Shown: positions 8,527 through 18,100, counted from the stretch's first letter. The stretch: 64,000 bases of DNA from Rhodococcus pseudokoreensis (GCF_017068395.1 NZ_CP070619.1:2356001-2420000); one strand, 5' to 3'. Notes: generated from the sequence alone by a model not told the origin. Numbers and translations are program-made.

Positions 8527-9975
8527 CTATGTATTCAGACGTTCACCGCGGCGATTCGGTTCCCCGGCCGGCCTGCGGACCTCCTGCAGTCCCCGGTCGA
8601 CCGCCGCGAGGTCGCGTTCGCAGGACGACAACTGCCCGCTGCGCCGCGCGGCCAGCCGGCGGAGTTCCCCGTCTATCTGCGCGACCCGCTCGTCCACCTC
8701 CCGGGCGGCGACCCTGCTCTCGGCGATGATCGCCTCACTCACCCGGGTCTCCGCCGCGAGCAACCGGGCGAGCACGAACTGCTCCCACTGCGACCGCACC
8801 TGCACCAACGCCTCGGTGGCCCACTGCCGCACGTGGGCACGCTCGGCGACGTGCGCGCGCGACCGCGTCAGCCACCACGCCGCGACGGCGCCGAGTGCGA
8901 GGGTCAGCGGGATGCTCGCGATGTCGAGCGCGGGCACCATCGACAGCGGCGACACCACCAGCCTGCCCAGACCGAGCCCGGCGGACGCACCGATCAGAAT
9001 CGTCATCCGGTCTTCCAGCCCGCGGTGCCGCGGTTCGGGCCCCTCCGGCACCACCGGCTCCGGCGGCGGACCGGCGGCCTCGGGATCGGAGTCGGCGACG
9101 CCCGCTCGCGACCGCAGTTCGCCGAGGCGCGCGGTCACCGCGGCGTCGACCGCACCGCTTCGCTCGCGCACGATCTCGGCCAGCCGGTCGGGATAGCCCG
9201 CGAGGGTCTCGCGGCCCGCGCGGTCGATCTCGGACCGAGCCGACGCTCCGGCCGCGCGAACCTGGGAGGCCACCTCATGCAGCAACTCGACCTTCGCGAG
9301 CTGGACCTGACCGCGGAGCTGGGCGACCCGTTCCGTGCGCCCGCCGTCCCGCAGGGTCAGCGCGCGCACCCGCTCGGCGCGCAATTCCGCGCCGGGCTCG
9401 GTCTCCCGCACGGACCGGGCGGTGGCCACGATCATGCGACGCGTCTGCTCGAGCACCGCCTCGGTGGCGGGACTGTTGTCGCGGGCCTCGTCCCGGGCGG
9501 CACGCAGGAGTGCCGCCCGCAGCGCCTCCACCCCGGACCCGCCGGCCGCAACCGGGTGGATCTCCGCGTCGGCGAACCGCACCGCGTGCCGGGCGAGCAG
9601 GGTCCGGTTACGTTCGCGCACGCCCGCCCAGTCCCGGTGGACATCGGTCTTGGTGAGCGCGAAGACCACGGGGCACGCCGGTCGTGCGACGACGTCGAGC
9701 ACGGACAGCTCCTCCCGCCCGAGCGGCGCTGCCGCGTCGAACACCATCAGGACGACCCCGGCGTCGAGCGGATCCTCTACATACGTGAGCGCGGACGCGT
9801 CGAGCGTGCGGAGCCTGCGCACGAGAGTGGTCTTGCCTGCGCGCCGCGGCCCCGCCACGAAGACACCTCGCTGCGCGGATCCCCCGGACTTCAGGCGGGC
9901 GACGGCGTCCGGGTTCCATCGCGTCACCACGTCGACGGTCTCGGCGGGCAGATCGGACAACTGCGGTCTCGTCAC
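8527..9975 (-). CDS. P-loop GTPase-like protein with central membrane segment
   Basis: A 482-residue protein starting at a GTG that overlaps the stop of the upstream gene (GTGA). The N-terminal NTPase domain has a Walker A (GPRRAGKTT, about residues 39-47) and a GTP-specificity TKTD. A long charged helical region follows, then a hydrophobic hairpin near residues 335-385 (MTILIGASAGLGLGR and ALGAVAAWWLT) and a C-terminal coiled coil rich in Glu and Arg. This architecture recalls dynamin-like membrane proteins. Similar genes lie beside trmB and mmpL3 in mycobacteria (Rv0210 region), from memory. Function is unknown. Confidence 0.7.
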   Translation of the reverse strand: MTRPQLSDLPAETVDVVTRWNPDAVARLKSGGSAQRGVFVAGPRRAGKTTLVRRLRTLDASALTYVEDPLDAGVVLMVFDAAAPLGREELSVLDVVARPACPVVFALTKTDVHRDWAGVRERNRTLLARHAVRFADAEIHPVAAGGSGVEALRAALLRAARDEARDNSPATEAVLEQTRRMIVATARSVRETEPGAELRAERVRALTLRDGGRTERVAQLRGQVQLAKVELLHEVASQVRAAGASARSEIDRAGRETLAGYPDRLAEIVRERSGAVDAAVTARLGELRSRAGVADSDPEAAGPPPEPVVPEGPEPRHRGLEDRMTILIGASAGLGLGRLVVSPLSMVPALDIASIPLTLALGAVAAWWLTRSRAHVAERAHVRQWATEALVQVRSQWEQFVLARLLAAETRVSEAIIAESRVAAREVDERVAQIDGELRRLAARRSGQLSSCERDLAAVDRGLQEVRRPAGEPNRRGERLNT

Positions 9976-10847
9976 GTTCCGGGGCTGCCGCTCAGCTGCC
10001 GTCCGACACGAACGTAGTGGCGCCGGAGGTCGACGACCGCCCGGCGCCGGCGGGCCGTCGGTTGCCGGGCGAGTTGCGCCCGCCACCAGTCCGCGCACCG
10101 GCCGGCGTCCGCGGCGGTGCGCGGTGGTTCCGGTTCGTCCGCGATGCAGTCGGCGAGGTGGAGCCGGGCCGCGGCGGCGCCGAGCGCGACCGCGTGGTCG
10201 CAGGCGAGGTACCGCTCCAGCACGTCGCGGGACACAACACTGCGCGCGGCCTGCGACCGCAGCGTGTTCAGCAGGATCTCGCCGCGGTGCGCCCGGGATC
10301 GTGCGACCCGGTCGGCGACCGCGGCCGACACCGCGCCGATCCCGGACTGCGAGGACGTCCCCGCGGTCGCGAGCGTGCCGATCAACGGCAGAGCAGGGAG
10401 GCCGCCCTCGTCCGAGCATTCGGCAGCCCGCGCGGTCGCCGTCGCCCAGGCGTCGGCGGGCACGCGCGACGCGCCCAACGCGTCCGCCTTGTTGACGACG
10501 AACAGGGCCTGCTCCGGGTCCAGGTTCCGCACGGCGTCCCGGTCGGCGTCGCGCACCGCTTCGACGAGGACGTAGACCACGACGTCGCCGTCCAGCACCG
10601 GGTCGGGTGCGCCGGGCACGTCGACGGCGTCCGCTTCCTCCACGACCGCGCCGTCGATGCCACCGGCGGTCAGCGCGGCGGCCACGGTCGACCTGCCCAC
10701 ACCCGCCCGACCGGCCGTCTGAACCCGGATCGGCGCCCCGAACGCCGCGACGGCGGCGCGCACCCGGTCGCCCGCGACCTCGTCCAGTGCCGCCACTTCT
10801 GCGGCGAGATCCGTCAGTTTTCCGCCCCCGGCATCTGCAGTGCCCAT
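9972..10847 (-). CDS. P-loop protein with altered Walker A, partner of the downstream GTPase
   Basis: A 291-residue soluble protein, translationally coupled to the downstream P-loop protein by a GTGA overlap. A G-domain-like sequence shows TAGRAGVGRSTV where GxxxxGK[ST] is expected, so the P-loop Lys is replaced by Arg. The VVNKADALG motif (NKxD, guanine specificity) is intact. The C-terminal third is Ala/Arg-rich and helical. The pairing suggests a heteromeric GTPase in which this subunit may bind but poorly hydrolyse nucleotide; that is inference. The gene is divergent from trmB. Confidence 0.65.
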   Translation of the reverse strand: MGTADAGGGKLTDLAAEVAALDEVAGDRVRAAVAAFGAPIRVQTAGRAGVGRSTVAAALTAGGIDGAVVEEADAVDVPGAPDPVLDGDVVVYVLVEAVRDADRDAVRNLDPEQALFVVNKADALGASRVPADAWATATARAAECSDEGGLPALPLIGTLATAGTSSQSGIGAVSAAVADRVARSRAHRGEILLNTLRSQAARSVVSRDVLERYLACDHAVALGAAAARLHLADCIADEPEPPRTAADAGRCADWWRAQLARQPTARRRRAVVDLRRHYVRVGRQLSGSPGT

Positions 10848-10969
10848 GACGCAGTCACCCCCCTTCGTCCCGCGCCGATTCTGTCAGACTCACCCCGAAT
10901 CGGCGTGGGCAACCGTGCAGGCTGGGCACCGGATTACCGAAAAAGTCTCAAGGTGAACTTCAGACCCGT

Positions 10970-11746
10970 ATGCCAGAAACGCCCCTCATGCGTGACAATG
11001 GTCCGGTGAACCACGCTGATCAGGATGCACCCGCCGTCCCCGAGGAGGGGCAGACGAAGGACTCGAAGGGGTCCCGTCTCCACCCGAGGGTGACAAGTTT
11101 CCGCTCGCGCAGGGGCGCTCTGACCGCTCCCCAGCAGGAGACGTGGGACCGGCAATGGCCCGTGATCGGCGCGGACGTCTCGGACAACCGACTGGACGCG
11201 CCGTCGTGGTTCGGCCGCGACGCGCCCCTGATCCTCGAGATCGGCTCGGGCACGGGTACCGCCACCGCGGCGATGGCGAAGGCCGAACCGCACGTGAACC
11301 TCATGGCCGTCGAGGTCTACCGGCCCGGGCTCGCACAGTTGCTCCAACAGATCGAACGGGACGAGATCCCGAACATCCGGGTCCTGCGCGGCGACGCCAT
11401 GGATGTCCTGGAGAACATGATCGAACCGGAATCGCTCACCGGAGTCCGTGTCTTCTTCCCGGACCCGTGGCCGAAGGCCCGCCATCACAAGCGCCGCCTG
11501 CTGCAGGCCCCCACTTTCGCCCTCATCGCGAGCAGGCTGAAGGCCGGCGGTGTGTTGCATGTCGCAACAGATCACGCCGAGTACGCCGAGGCCATCGCCG
11601 AGGCAGGCAACGCGGAACCCCTCCTGACCTCCCTCGACTGGGAGTCACCCATGACGCACGAGCGTCCGGTGACGAAGTTCGAGGACAAGGCCCACCAGGT
11701 CGGCAGTGCGATCACCGAGTTGATTTGGGGGAAGATCAGGTCATGA
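10970..11746 (+). CDS. trmB: tRNA (guanine-N7-)-methyltransferase
   Basis: A 258-residue TrmB that methylates G46 in the tRNA variable loop using SAM. It has the SAM motif LILEIGSGTGTAT, the acidic residue in MAVEVYRPGL, and the TrmB signature FFPDPWPKARHHKRR, with the T[KR]FE-type end (PVTKFEDKAH). The start is uncertain: ATG 10970, ATG 10988 and GTG 11006 are in frame, none with a strong ribosome site. The stop overlaps the start of the NYN gene, as in mycobacteria where trmB, an NYN gene and mmpL3 are neighbours. Confidence 0.92.
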   Translation: MPETPLMRDNGPVNHADQDAPAVPEEGQTKDSKGSRLHPRVTSFRSRRGALTAPQQETWDRQWPVIGADVSDNRLDAPSWFGRDAPLILEIGSGTGTATAAMAKAEPHVNLMAVEVYRPGLAQLLQQIERDEIPNIRVLRGDAMDVLENMIEPESLTGVRVFFPDPWPKARHHKRRLLQAPTFALIASRLKAGGVLHVATDHAEYAEAIAEAGNAEPLLTSLDWESPMTHERPVTKFEDKAHQVGSAITELIWGKIRS

Positions 11747-12474
11747 GCGTCAGCGAGCAATACACCGACACAGCCGGCACCGCCCCGGCAGGCACCGCGG
11801 TGTCGTCAGCATCTCCCGCGGTGGGTGCACGTGACGGGCGCCACCAGAAGCGGGTCCTTCTCGTCTGGGACGCACCCAACCTCGACATGGGTCTCGGCGC
11901 CATCCTCGGCGGCAGGCCCACGGCCGCCTACCGGCCACGATTCGACGCACTCGGCCGCTGGCTGCTCTCCCGGACCGCCGAACTGTCCGCGTCCGGCACC
12001 GACACACTCGAACCCGAGGCGACGGTCTTCACCAACATCGCGGCTGGCAGCGCCGATGTCGTGAGACCGTGGGTCGAAGCCTTGCGTAATGTGGGTTTCG
12101 CGGTGTTCGCCAAGCCGAAGATCGATGAGGACAGCGACGTCGACTCCGACATGCTGGACCACATCGCGCTTCGTCACGGCGAGGGGCTGGCCGGTGTCAT
12201 GGTCGCCTCCGCCGACGGTCAAGCATTTCGCGAACCGTTGGAGGACATCGCCGCGACCGGCATTCCGGTCCAGATACTCGGGTTCCGCGAGCACGCCAGC
12301 TGGGCGGTCGCGTCCGACCTTCTGGACTTCGTCGATCTCGAGGACATCCCCGGCGTGTTCCGGGAGCCACTGCCTCGGGTCAGCCTCGACACACTGCCCG
12401 ACGAGGGTGCCTGGTTGCAGCCGTTCCGACCGCTTTCCGCCCTGCTCGTCGGGCGGAAGAGTGCTGCCGAGTAG
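11743..12474 (+). CDS. NYN-domain protein (putative RNase)
   Basis: A 243-residue protein with ATGA coupling to trmB. The NYN/PIN-like fold is shown by VLLVWDAPNLDMGLG (first catalytic Asp), EDSDVDSDMLDHIAL (acidic centre) and GVMVASADGQAF (last Asp). NYN proteins are metal-dependent ribonucleases. The N-terminal 35 residues are Ala/Thr-rich and probably disordered. It lies 10 bp before mmpL3; the same pairing is found in mycobacteria (Rv0207c next to mmpL3), but the functional link is unknown. Confidence 0.8.
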   Translation: MSVSEQYTDTAGTAPAGTAVSSASPAVGARDGRHQKRVLLVWDAPNLDMGLGAILGGRPTAAYRPRFDALGRWLLSRTAELSASGTDTLEPEATVFTNIAAGSADVVRPWVEALRNVGFAVFAKPKIDEDSDVDSDMLDHIALRHGEGLAGVMVASADGQAFREPLEDIAATGIPVQILGFREHASWAVASDLLDFVDLEDIPGVFREPLPRVSLDTLPDEGAWLQPFRPLSALLVGRKSAAE

Positions 12475-12484
12475 GAGTTGATCT

Positions 12485-15478
12485 GTGTTCGCGAGCTGGG
12501 GAAGCGTCGTCTACCGGGCCCGATTCACCGTCATCGGCATCATGGTTGCCTTGTTGCTCGGTTCGGCCGCGTACGGCCTGGGCCTCGAGAAGCATCTCAG
12601 CCAGAGCGGCTGGGACGATCCGGGCTCGGAGTCGGTCGCCGCAGCCAAGCTGGCTGACGGCACCTTCGGTCGCGACACCAACAGCGACGTCGTCGCGCTC
12701 TATACGGCCCCCGAGGGCAAGACGATCGAGGACCCCGAGTTCCAGGCGAAGGTCGTCGCGAACCTCGAGCGGCTGGCGGCGGAACACCCGGACAAGATCC
12801 TCAAGATCAACGGCGGCTACTTCAAGGTCGGAACCGCACCGCAGCTGGCGTCCGCCGCGGACGCCGACAAGCAGCATGCGATCGAGAGCGTCGCGATCGT
12901 CGGCGACAACGACACCGAGGTCACGGCCAATTTCCGCGACGTCAAGGACGAGTTCTACATCGACGGCGTCGACGTGCAACTCGCCGGTCTCCAGCCCGTG
13001 TCGGGTGCGCTCAACGACACGATGGCCACGGACATCCGGCGGATGGAGCTCCTCGCGATCCCGGCCGTGGGTGTGCTGCTGTTCTTCGTGTTCGGTGGTG
13101 TCATCGCGGCGGCGCTCCCACTGATCATCGGCGGCCTGACCGTGGTCGGCGCCAACGGCATCGTCCGGCTGATCACCAACTTCACCGAGGTCAACTCGTT
13201 CGTCGCGCCCGTGGTCTCCCTCGTGGGTCTGGGCCTGGCCATCGATTACGGGTTGTTCATCGTCAGCCGGTTCCGAGAAGAGATGGCGGAGGGGTACGAC
13301 ACCCGCGCCGCCGTCCGCAGAACGGTGATGACCTCGGGCCGCACCGTGGTCTTCTCGGCGACGATGATCGTCGCCAGCCTCGGCGGACTTCTGCTGTTCC
13401 CGCAGGGCTTCCTGAAATCCGTCGCTTACGGCGCCATCGCGACCGTCGGCCTCGCGGCGCTGACGTCGATCACGATCCTGCCCGCGATCCTCGGCATCCT
13501 CGGCAAGCGCGTCGACGCCCTCAGCCTCGACCGTTTCCGTCAGACGAAGAACACCGAGGAGATCGAGGCGAGTATCTGGGGCCGGCTCACCCGCTGGGTG
13601 ATGCGCAACCCGCTCAAGGTCACCATTCCGATCGTCGTCGGCCTGCTCCTGCTGATCGTGCCGCTGACGGGCATCAAGTTCGGTGGCATCAACGAGACCT
13701 ACCTGCCCCCGGACAGCACGACCCGCGCGGCGCAGGAACAGTTCGACGAGATCTTCCCGAATCTGCGCACCGAACCGGTCAAGCTCGTGGTGTCCGACGC
13801 CGACAACAAGGCGCTCGGCCAGATCATCAAGGAAGCCAGTGGCGCGCCGGGTCTGATCGAGCGGTTCACCCCGGAGGGCGCGGCCAAGGACGGGGTGGTC
13901 GTCCTCAAGGCGGGACTCGTCGACCGCAACGAGTCCAAGCCGACCATCGACTATCTGCGTGCCATGGACAGCCCGGACGGCGTCCAAGTGCTGGTGGGCG
14001 GCACCCCGGCGATCGAGCAGGACAGTATCTCGGCGCTGCTCGACCACCTGCCCACGATGGTGATCTCCGTCCTCTTCCTGACGACGCTGCTGATGTTCCT
14101 GACGTTCGGCTCGCTGGTGCTGCCGATCAAGGCGGCGTTGATGAGCGCGCTGGGCCTCGGGTCCACGCTCGGCATCCTGACGTGGATCTTCATCGACGGT
14201 CACGGTTCGGAGTGGCTGAACTTCACCCCCGGCCCGATCATGTCGCCGGTGCTGGTGCTGATCATCGCGATCGTCTACGGCCTGTCCACCGACTACGAGG
14301 TGTTCCTGCTCTCCCGGATGGTCGAGGCGCGGGCGCAGGGGGCCAGTACGACGGAGTCGATCCGCATCGGCACCGCGCACACGGGCCGCATCATCACCGC
14401 GGCCGCGCTCATCCTCATCGTCGTCACCGGCGCGTTCGGGTTCTCCGAACTCGTGATGATGAAATACATCTCCTACGGCATGATCGCCGCGCTCATCATC
14501 GACGCGACCCTCATCCGCATGTTCCTCGTCCCCGCCACGATGAAACTGCTCGGCGATGACTGCTGGTGGGCGCCGGCGTGGATGAAACGGATCCAGGAGA
14601 AGACCGGTCTCGGCGAGCCGATCCTCGACAACGAGTTGATGCCCACCGACGTCCCGGAGCTCACCCCGATCGGTGCCGTCCCGCCGCAGCGCAAGCTCGC
14701 GGCCCCGCCCGCACCCCGGAAACCGGAACCGCTCACCGAGCCGATCCCGCTGGTCACCGCACGGGCGCTGGCCGCGAAGATGTCCGAGGACGACGAGAAG
14801 GCACGCCGGGCGCAGGACGAGGCCCGGCGGTCGGCGACCGGCCGCCCCGCCCGGCCGCCGGTGGAGATCGAGGAGCCGGCCGCGGAACCGCAGACCACCG
14901 CGCTGCCGCAGCCCGCTCCCCCGCGTCCGGCACCGACGCAGTCCCGTCCCACGCCGGCGCCGCGCCCTGCACCGCAGTCGCGTCCCGCTCCCCGGCCCCG
15001 CCAGGCGGCGGCCCCCGCCCCGGGTCCGGCGACCGAGTCGCGTCCCATCGAGAGCTGGCTCGCGGACCTGCGGTCCACGTCGGCCGCCGAACCGCGGCCG
15101 ATCTCCTCGCCCGCCGAACCGCGATCGAGCGCGTCGGCACCGTCATTGCCGACCCGCTCGCCGCGCTCGGTGCCGGCACCGTACGAGCAGGAGACCCCCC
15201 AGTCGTCTCCTGCCCGCCCGGTGCCGCCGATCCCGTCGCGGCGTCGCGCCGCCGAGCCTGCGGAACCCGTCAACGGCGGCAGGCGCACCAATGGCACGCC
15301 TGCCAACGGGAGCCCGGCCAACGGTGCTCCGGCAAACGGTGCCCCGACCAACGGCTCGCGCCGCCGCGCCGAGGAGCCGCCGGTCGATCCGGACGACGCC
15401 TCGAGCGGCAGGCACCGCGCGGACGACACCAACGCCGTCAGCGTCAGCGAACTCATCGCTCGGCAGAACCGGCGCTGA
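12485..15478 (+). CDS. mmpL3: MmpL3-type trehalose monomycolate flippase (RND)
   Basis: A 997-residue RND transporter with GTG start behind AGGAG. Two repeats each have a periplasmic porter domain and transmembrane bundle. The proton-relay Asp-Tyr pairs are at residues 254-255 (GLAIDYGLF) and 603-604 (GLSTDYEVF), as in mycobacterial MmpL3. It exports trehalose monomycolate to the periplasm for mycolic acid envelope assembly and is essential in mycobacteria. The last 250 residues are a cytoplasmic Pro/Ala/Arg-rich tail with tandem ANG-x-P units near 15290-15360. The end overlaps the convergent gene by 26 bp. Confidence 0.93.
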   Translation: MFASWGSVVYRARFTVIGIMVALLLGSAAYGLGLEKHLSQSGWDDPGSESVAAAKLADGTFGRDTNSDVVALYTAPEGKTIEDPEFQAKVVANLERLAAEHPDKILKINGGYFKVGTAPQLASAADADKQHAIESVAIVGDNDTEVTANFRDVKDEFYIDGVDVQLAGLQPVSGALNDTMATDIRRMELLAIPAVGVLLFFVFGGVIAAALPLIIGGLTVVGANGIVRLITNFTEVNSFVAPVVSLVGLGLAIDYGLFIVSRFREEMAEGYDTRAAVRRTVMTSGRTVVFSATMIVASLGGLLLFPQGFLKSVAYGAIATVGLAALTSITILPAILGILGKRVDALSLDRFRQTKNTEEIEASIWGRLTRWVMRNPLKVTIPIVVGLLLLIVPLTGIKFGGINETYLPPDSTTRAAQEQFDEIFPNLRTEPVKLVVSDADNKALGQIIKEASGAPGLIERFTPEGAAKDGVVVLKAGLVDRNESKPTIDYLRAMDSPDGVQVLVGGTPAIEQDSISALLDHLPTMVISVLFLTTLLMFLTFGSLVLPIKAALMSALGLGSTLGILTWIFIDGHGSEWLNFTPGPIMSPVLVLIIAIVYGLSTDYEVFLLSRMVEARAQGASTTESIRIGTAHTGRIITAAALILIVVTGAFGFSELVMMKYISYGMIAALIIDATLIRMFLVPATMKLLGDDCWWAPAWMKRIQEKTGLGEPILDNELMPTDVPELTPIGAVPPQRKLAAPPAPRKPEPLTEPIPLVTARALAAKMSEDDEKARRAQDEARRSATGRPARPPVEIEEPAAEPQTTALPQPAPPRPAPTQSRPTPAPRPAPQSRPAPRPRQAAAPAPGPATESRPIESWLADLRSTSAAEPRPISSPAEPRSSASAPSLPTRSPRSVPAPYEQETPQSSPARPVPPIPSRRRAAEPAEPVNGGRRTNGTPANGSPANGAPANGAPTNGSRRRAEEPPVDPDDASSGRHRADDTNAVSVSELIARQNRR

Positions 15479-17366
15479 CGGAGCCGTTCGGCGTTTCCCG
15501 TCCGGCCTCCCGCTCCGCGAATTCACGCGCGTAGCGGGTGCCGGCGAGGAGCAGCAGCAGGCCCACCACCAGGAACGCGAGGACGCGGAACAGTCCGTCG
15601 AGGGTGGCCAGGTCGAACAGGAACAGTTTGGCCAGCGCCGCGGCGGTCAGTCCCAGTCCGACGCCGAGCGCGGTGTGGGCGTAGTCGCGTCGCGCCAGTC
15701 CGAACACCAGGGCCGCCGTCGCTGCCGCCATCCATGCGATGGTCGCCGCGCAGTGTCCGGCGATGAAGCCTGCGGACGTCCCGGTGAGCGCCGTCCCCGC
15801 GGACACCGTCGCGGTGGTGACGGCGTACAGGATCACCAGTCCGGCGAGCACCCACCACGGCTGGGCGCCGGCGGTGCTCAGCAGTTTCAGTGTGTGCGCG
15901 TACCAGACGAACAGGAAGACGGTTCCCGCCAGCACGAGTGACGACAGCACCGTGGTCACGCCGAGTGCGTCGAGCGCCTGGTACTCGTCGACGAGGACGA
16001 ACGGCGGCGCGGTGATCACGAAGGCCAATCCGCCGACGACCGTGAAGACGGCACCGACGGCGTAGGCGATCCGCGACTCCGCCTGCCCGCCGACGGTGAG
16101 GAACAGTGCCGCGACCCCGAGCAGGACGAGCGGTGCGAGGTCTTCGCTCGACCCGGTGAGGCAGGCTTCGAGCAGCGCGAGGGTACCCACGCCGGCCAGC
16201 GCGATCCGGGCGTGGTTCGGCAACGACCGGGCCACCGCGAACGCGGCGAACATCGCGGCGGCCAGTGCCAGCGCGATCAGCGTGGACCCGAGCCGGTCGA
16301 AGAGGTGACCGATCACCAGCATCGGGACGGCCGTCGTGACGATCATCGCGGTCGCGGTGACGTCGCGGGAGTTGCTGCGCAGCAAGATGATCGACGACAC
16401 GAGACCGACCAAGACAACCAGTGCGGCGGAGGCCAGCAGCCAGAACCGCTCCGGCCGGTCGTCGAGTCCGGTGTTCGCGATCGCGATCAGCAGTGCGATC
16501 ACCACCGGGCACGTCCTCGCGATCGCCAGGTACAGCCAGTCGCGACCGAGTTGCGCCGGGAAGCTCGCGACCTGGATCACGAACAGGAACCCGATGAGGG
16601 TGAGCGTGATGCCGTCGGTGAGCACGGGAGCGAGTACGGCGGCGCCGGTCACCACGAGCAGCGCGAGGGGTTGCGAACCCCACCTGACCGCCAGTGCGAC
16701 ACCGGCTCCCGCGATCCCGAGTGCCACGACCATCGCGAGCACCGGCAGCAGCCAGTGATAGACGACCGCCACGGCCACGACGTCCAGGTAGGCGCCGGCG
16801 ATACCCGTTGCCGCGAGCGCGATCCCGCCGACCCGGCCGCCGGGACGTCCGAAGACGCGGGCACCGGCGACGACGAGACCCGCCGAGAACAGCCCACCCG
16901 CCACCACCCGCAGTTCCGGGCCGAAGAACCCGGCCTGCGCCGCCAGCACGAGCAGCATCACCACACCGATCAGGGTGACGGCGACACCCGCGACGGCGAG
17001 CACGCGGCTGATCATCCCGTCGCGCTGCCACCAGGGTTCGCGAACCACCCGGGGCTGCGGCGCGGGAGCGGGCGGGTACGGGACGGCCGGTGCGGGCGGC
17101 GGCGCCGGGGCAGTCTGCGCCACCGGCGGCCGGTACATCGGCTGCGGCACCGGCTGGGGCTGGGGCTGGGGCTGGGGCTGGGGCTGGGGCTGGGGCTGGG
17201 GTGCAGGCTGCGGTTGCGGTTGGGGCCGCGGGACGCTCGCGAGTTGCGCCTGCAGGACGGCGAGGTTCTCACCCACGTGACGCATCTGCTGACCGAGCGC
17301 CGAGAAGTCGCCGGACAGCTGCGCGACGAGCCGGGGGTCGACTGAAGGAATACCAGGTGTGGACAT
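15453..17366 (-). CDS. Multi-pass membrane protein of the DUF2339 type
   Basis: A 637-residue membrane protein. Residues 1-50 form a predicted coiled coil (LGQQMRHVGENLAVLQ), followed by a Pro-Gln dipeptide run (about residues 48-75) and a Pro-rich linker. From about residue 115 the chain is almost wholly hydrophobic with some 14 or more helices, as in DUF2339 proteins. Function unknown; related proteins are thought to affect the envelope. The Pro-Gln run is encoded by a hexanucleotide repeat. The 3' end overlaps mmpL3 tail to tail by 26 bp. Confidence 0.8.
   Translation of the reverse strand: MSTPGIPSVDPRLVAQLSGDFSALGQQMRHVGENLAVLQAQLASVPRPQPQPQPAPQPQPQPQPQPQPQPQPVPQPMYRPPVAQTAPAPPPAPAVPYPPAPAPQPRVVREPWWQRDGMISRVLAVAGVAVTLIGVVMLLVLAAQAGFFGPELRVVAGGLFSAGLVVAGARVFGRPGGRVGGIALAATGIAGAYLDVVAVAVVYHWLLPVLAMVVALGIAGAGVALAVRWGSQPLALLVVTGAAVLAPVLTDGITLTLIGFLFVIQVASFPAQLGRDWLYLAIARTCPVVIALLIAIANTGLDDRPERFWLLASAALVVLVGLVSSIILLRSNSRDVTATAMIVTTAVPMLVIGHLFDRLGSTLIALALAAAMFAAFAVARSLPNHARIALAGVGTLALLEACLTGSSEDLAPLVLLGVAALFLTVGGQAESRIAYAVGAVFTVVGGLAFVITAPPFVLVDEYQALDALGVTTVLSSLVLAGTVFLFVWYAHTLKLLSTAGAQPWWVLAGLVILYAVTTATVSAGTALTGTSAGFIAGHCAATIAWMAAATAALVFGLARRDYAHTALGVGLGLTAAALAKLFLFDLATLDGLFRVLAFLVVGLLLLLAGTRYAREFAEREAGRETPNGSVSAGSAER
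17155..17201. repeat. TGGGGC hexamer tandem repeat
   Basis: Seven full copies and one partial copy of TGGGGC, read on the minus strand as CCC-CAG-type codons giving a Pro-Gln run in the DUF2339 protein. Because the unit is two codons, gain or loss of copies keeps the frame. Confidence 0.9.
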
Positions 17367-17432
17367 GGATCAATCGTCCTGCGGCGACGCCGCCCACACA
17401 TGAGTAGGCCTACTCGAGAGACCTGCGTCGTG

Positions 17433-18083
17433 CTACCCGAACATGCGGCGAATCGACGTGCCGAAGGGATGCTTGGCGGTCACGCTCCCAAACCGGACCT
17501 TGCCGCGGACGACGACGTGCAGCGGGCCGATGGGAGGTCCGGTCCGCACCTTGTTGGTCGCGGAACCGCCGACCGTTTCGACGCCGTTGAGGTCGACGGT
17601 CGCCTCCTCCGGCACGACCAGCGAAATCGTGCTCGCGTAGTCGTCGATCGTCACGTGCACCACCTGCGTGGACATGACGGCGCGTGTGAAGTCGAGCGTC
17701 ACCGTCGACAGCCGGGTGTTCACCTCGAGTGCGGGGGGAACGGTCCACGAGCCGGTGCGGCTGACCGACGACATCCGGCCCCGGACGACATCACCGGGCG
17801 GCGGTGCCGGTGACCGGTGCACGGTCGGCGGAACCGGTGGCACCGGACGGGACACGTACGGCTGGTCGGGGTACGGCGGCGGCGTGAACTCGGAGATCAA
17901 CTGGATCCCCGGCAGATCCACCAGGACGACGTTCAGCTCCGCGCGCGTCTTCGCGGCGAGTGCCGTGTCCATCCGTTCGGTGAACTCGCCGAGCGAGAGC
18001 ATCCCCTGGCCCACCGCCCGCTGCAGCAGTTCGCCGACGTGTTCCCGTTCCGCATCCGATACGCGTAGGTCCCGTGCCTCCAT
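17433..18083 (-). CDS. DUF1707 protein with LiaF-like C-terminal domain
   Basis: A 216-residue protein. Residues 1-55 match the DUF1707/SHOCT-like helical domain (MEARDLRVSDAEREHVGELL, then GEFTERMDTALAAKTRAEL). A Pro-rich linker follows, then a beta-helix-like C-terminal domain of the LiaF/DUF2154 type with repeated short strands (VHVTIDDYASTISLVVP, LHVVVRGKVRFG). LiaF-like proteins act in envelope-stress signalling. The gene lies 66 bp upstream of the DUF2339 gene and just downstream of a response regulator and sensor kinase, with a palindrome between. No ribosome site is obvious before the ATG. Confidence 0.75.
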   Translation of the reverse strand: MEARDLRVSDAEREHVGELLQRAVGQGMLSLGEFTERMDTALAAKTRAELNVVLVDLPGIQLISEFTPPPYPDQPYVSRPVPPVPPTVHRSPAPPPGDVVRGRMSSVSRTGSWTVPPALEVNTRLSTVTLDFTRAVMSTQVVHVTIDDYASTISLVVPEEATVDLNGVETVGGSATNKVRTGPPIGPLHVVVRGKVRFGSVTAKHPFGTSIRRMFG

Positions 18084-18100
18084 ACCGACCAGGCTAGCGC

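Noticed and set aside
8149..10017. 622-codon plus-strand frame opposite the P-loop gene
   Set aside because: Arg/Pro/Gly-rich shadow translation without ribosome site. The minus-strand gene has Walker A and TKxD motifs.
12380..14380. 666-codon open frame antisense to mmpL3
   Set aside because: Low-complexity Arg/Asp/Gln-rich translation with no motifs; mmpL3 on the plus strand explains the region fully.
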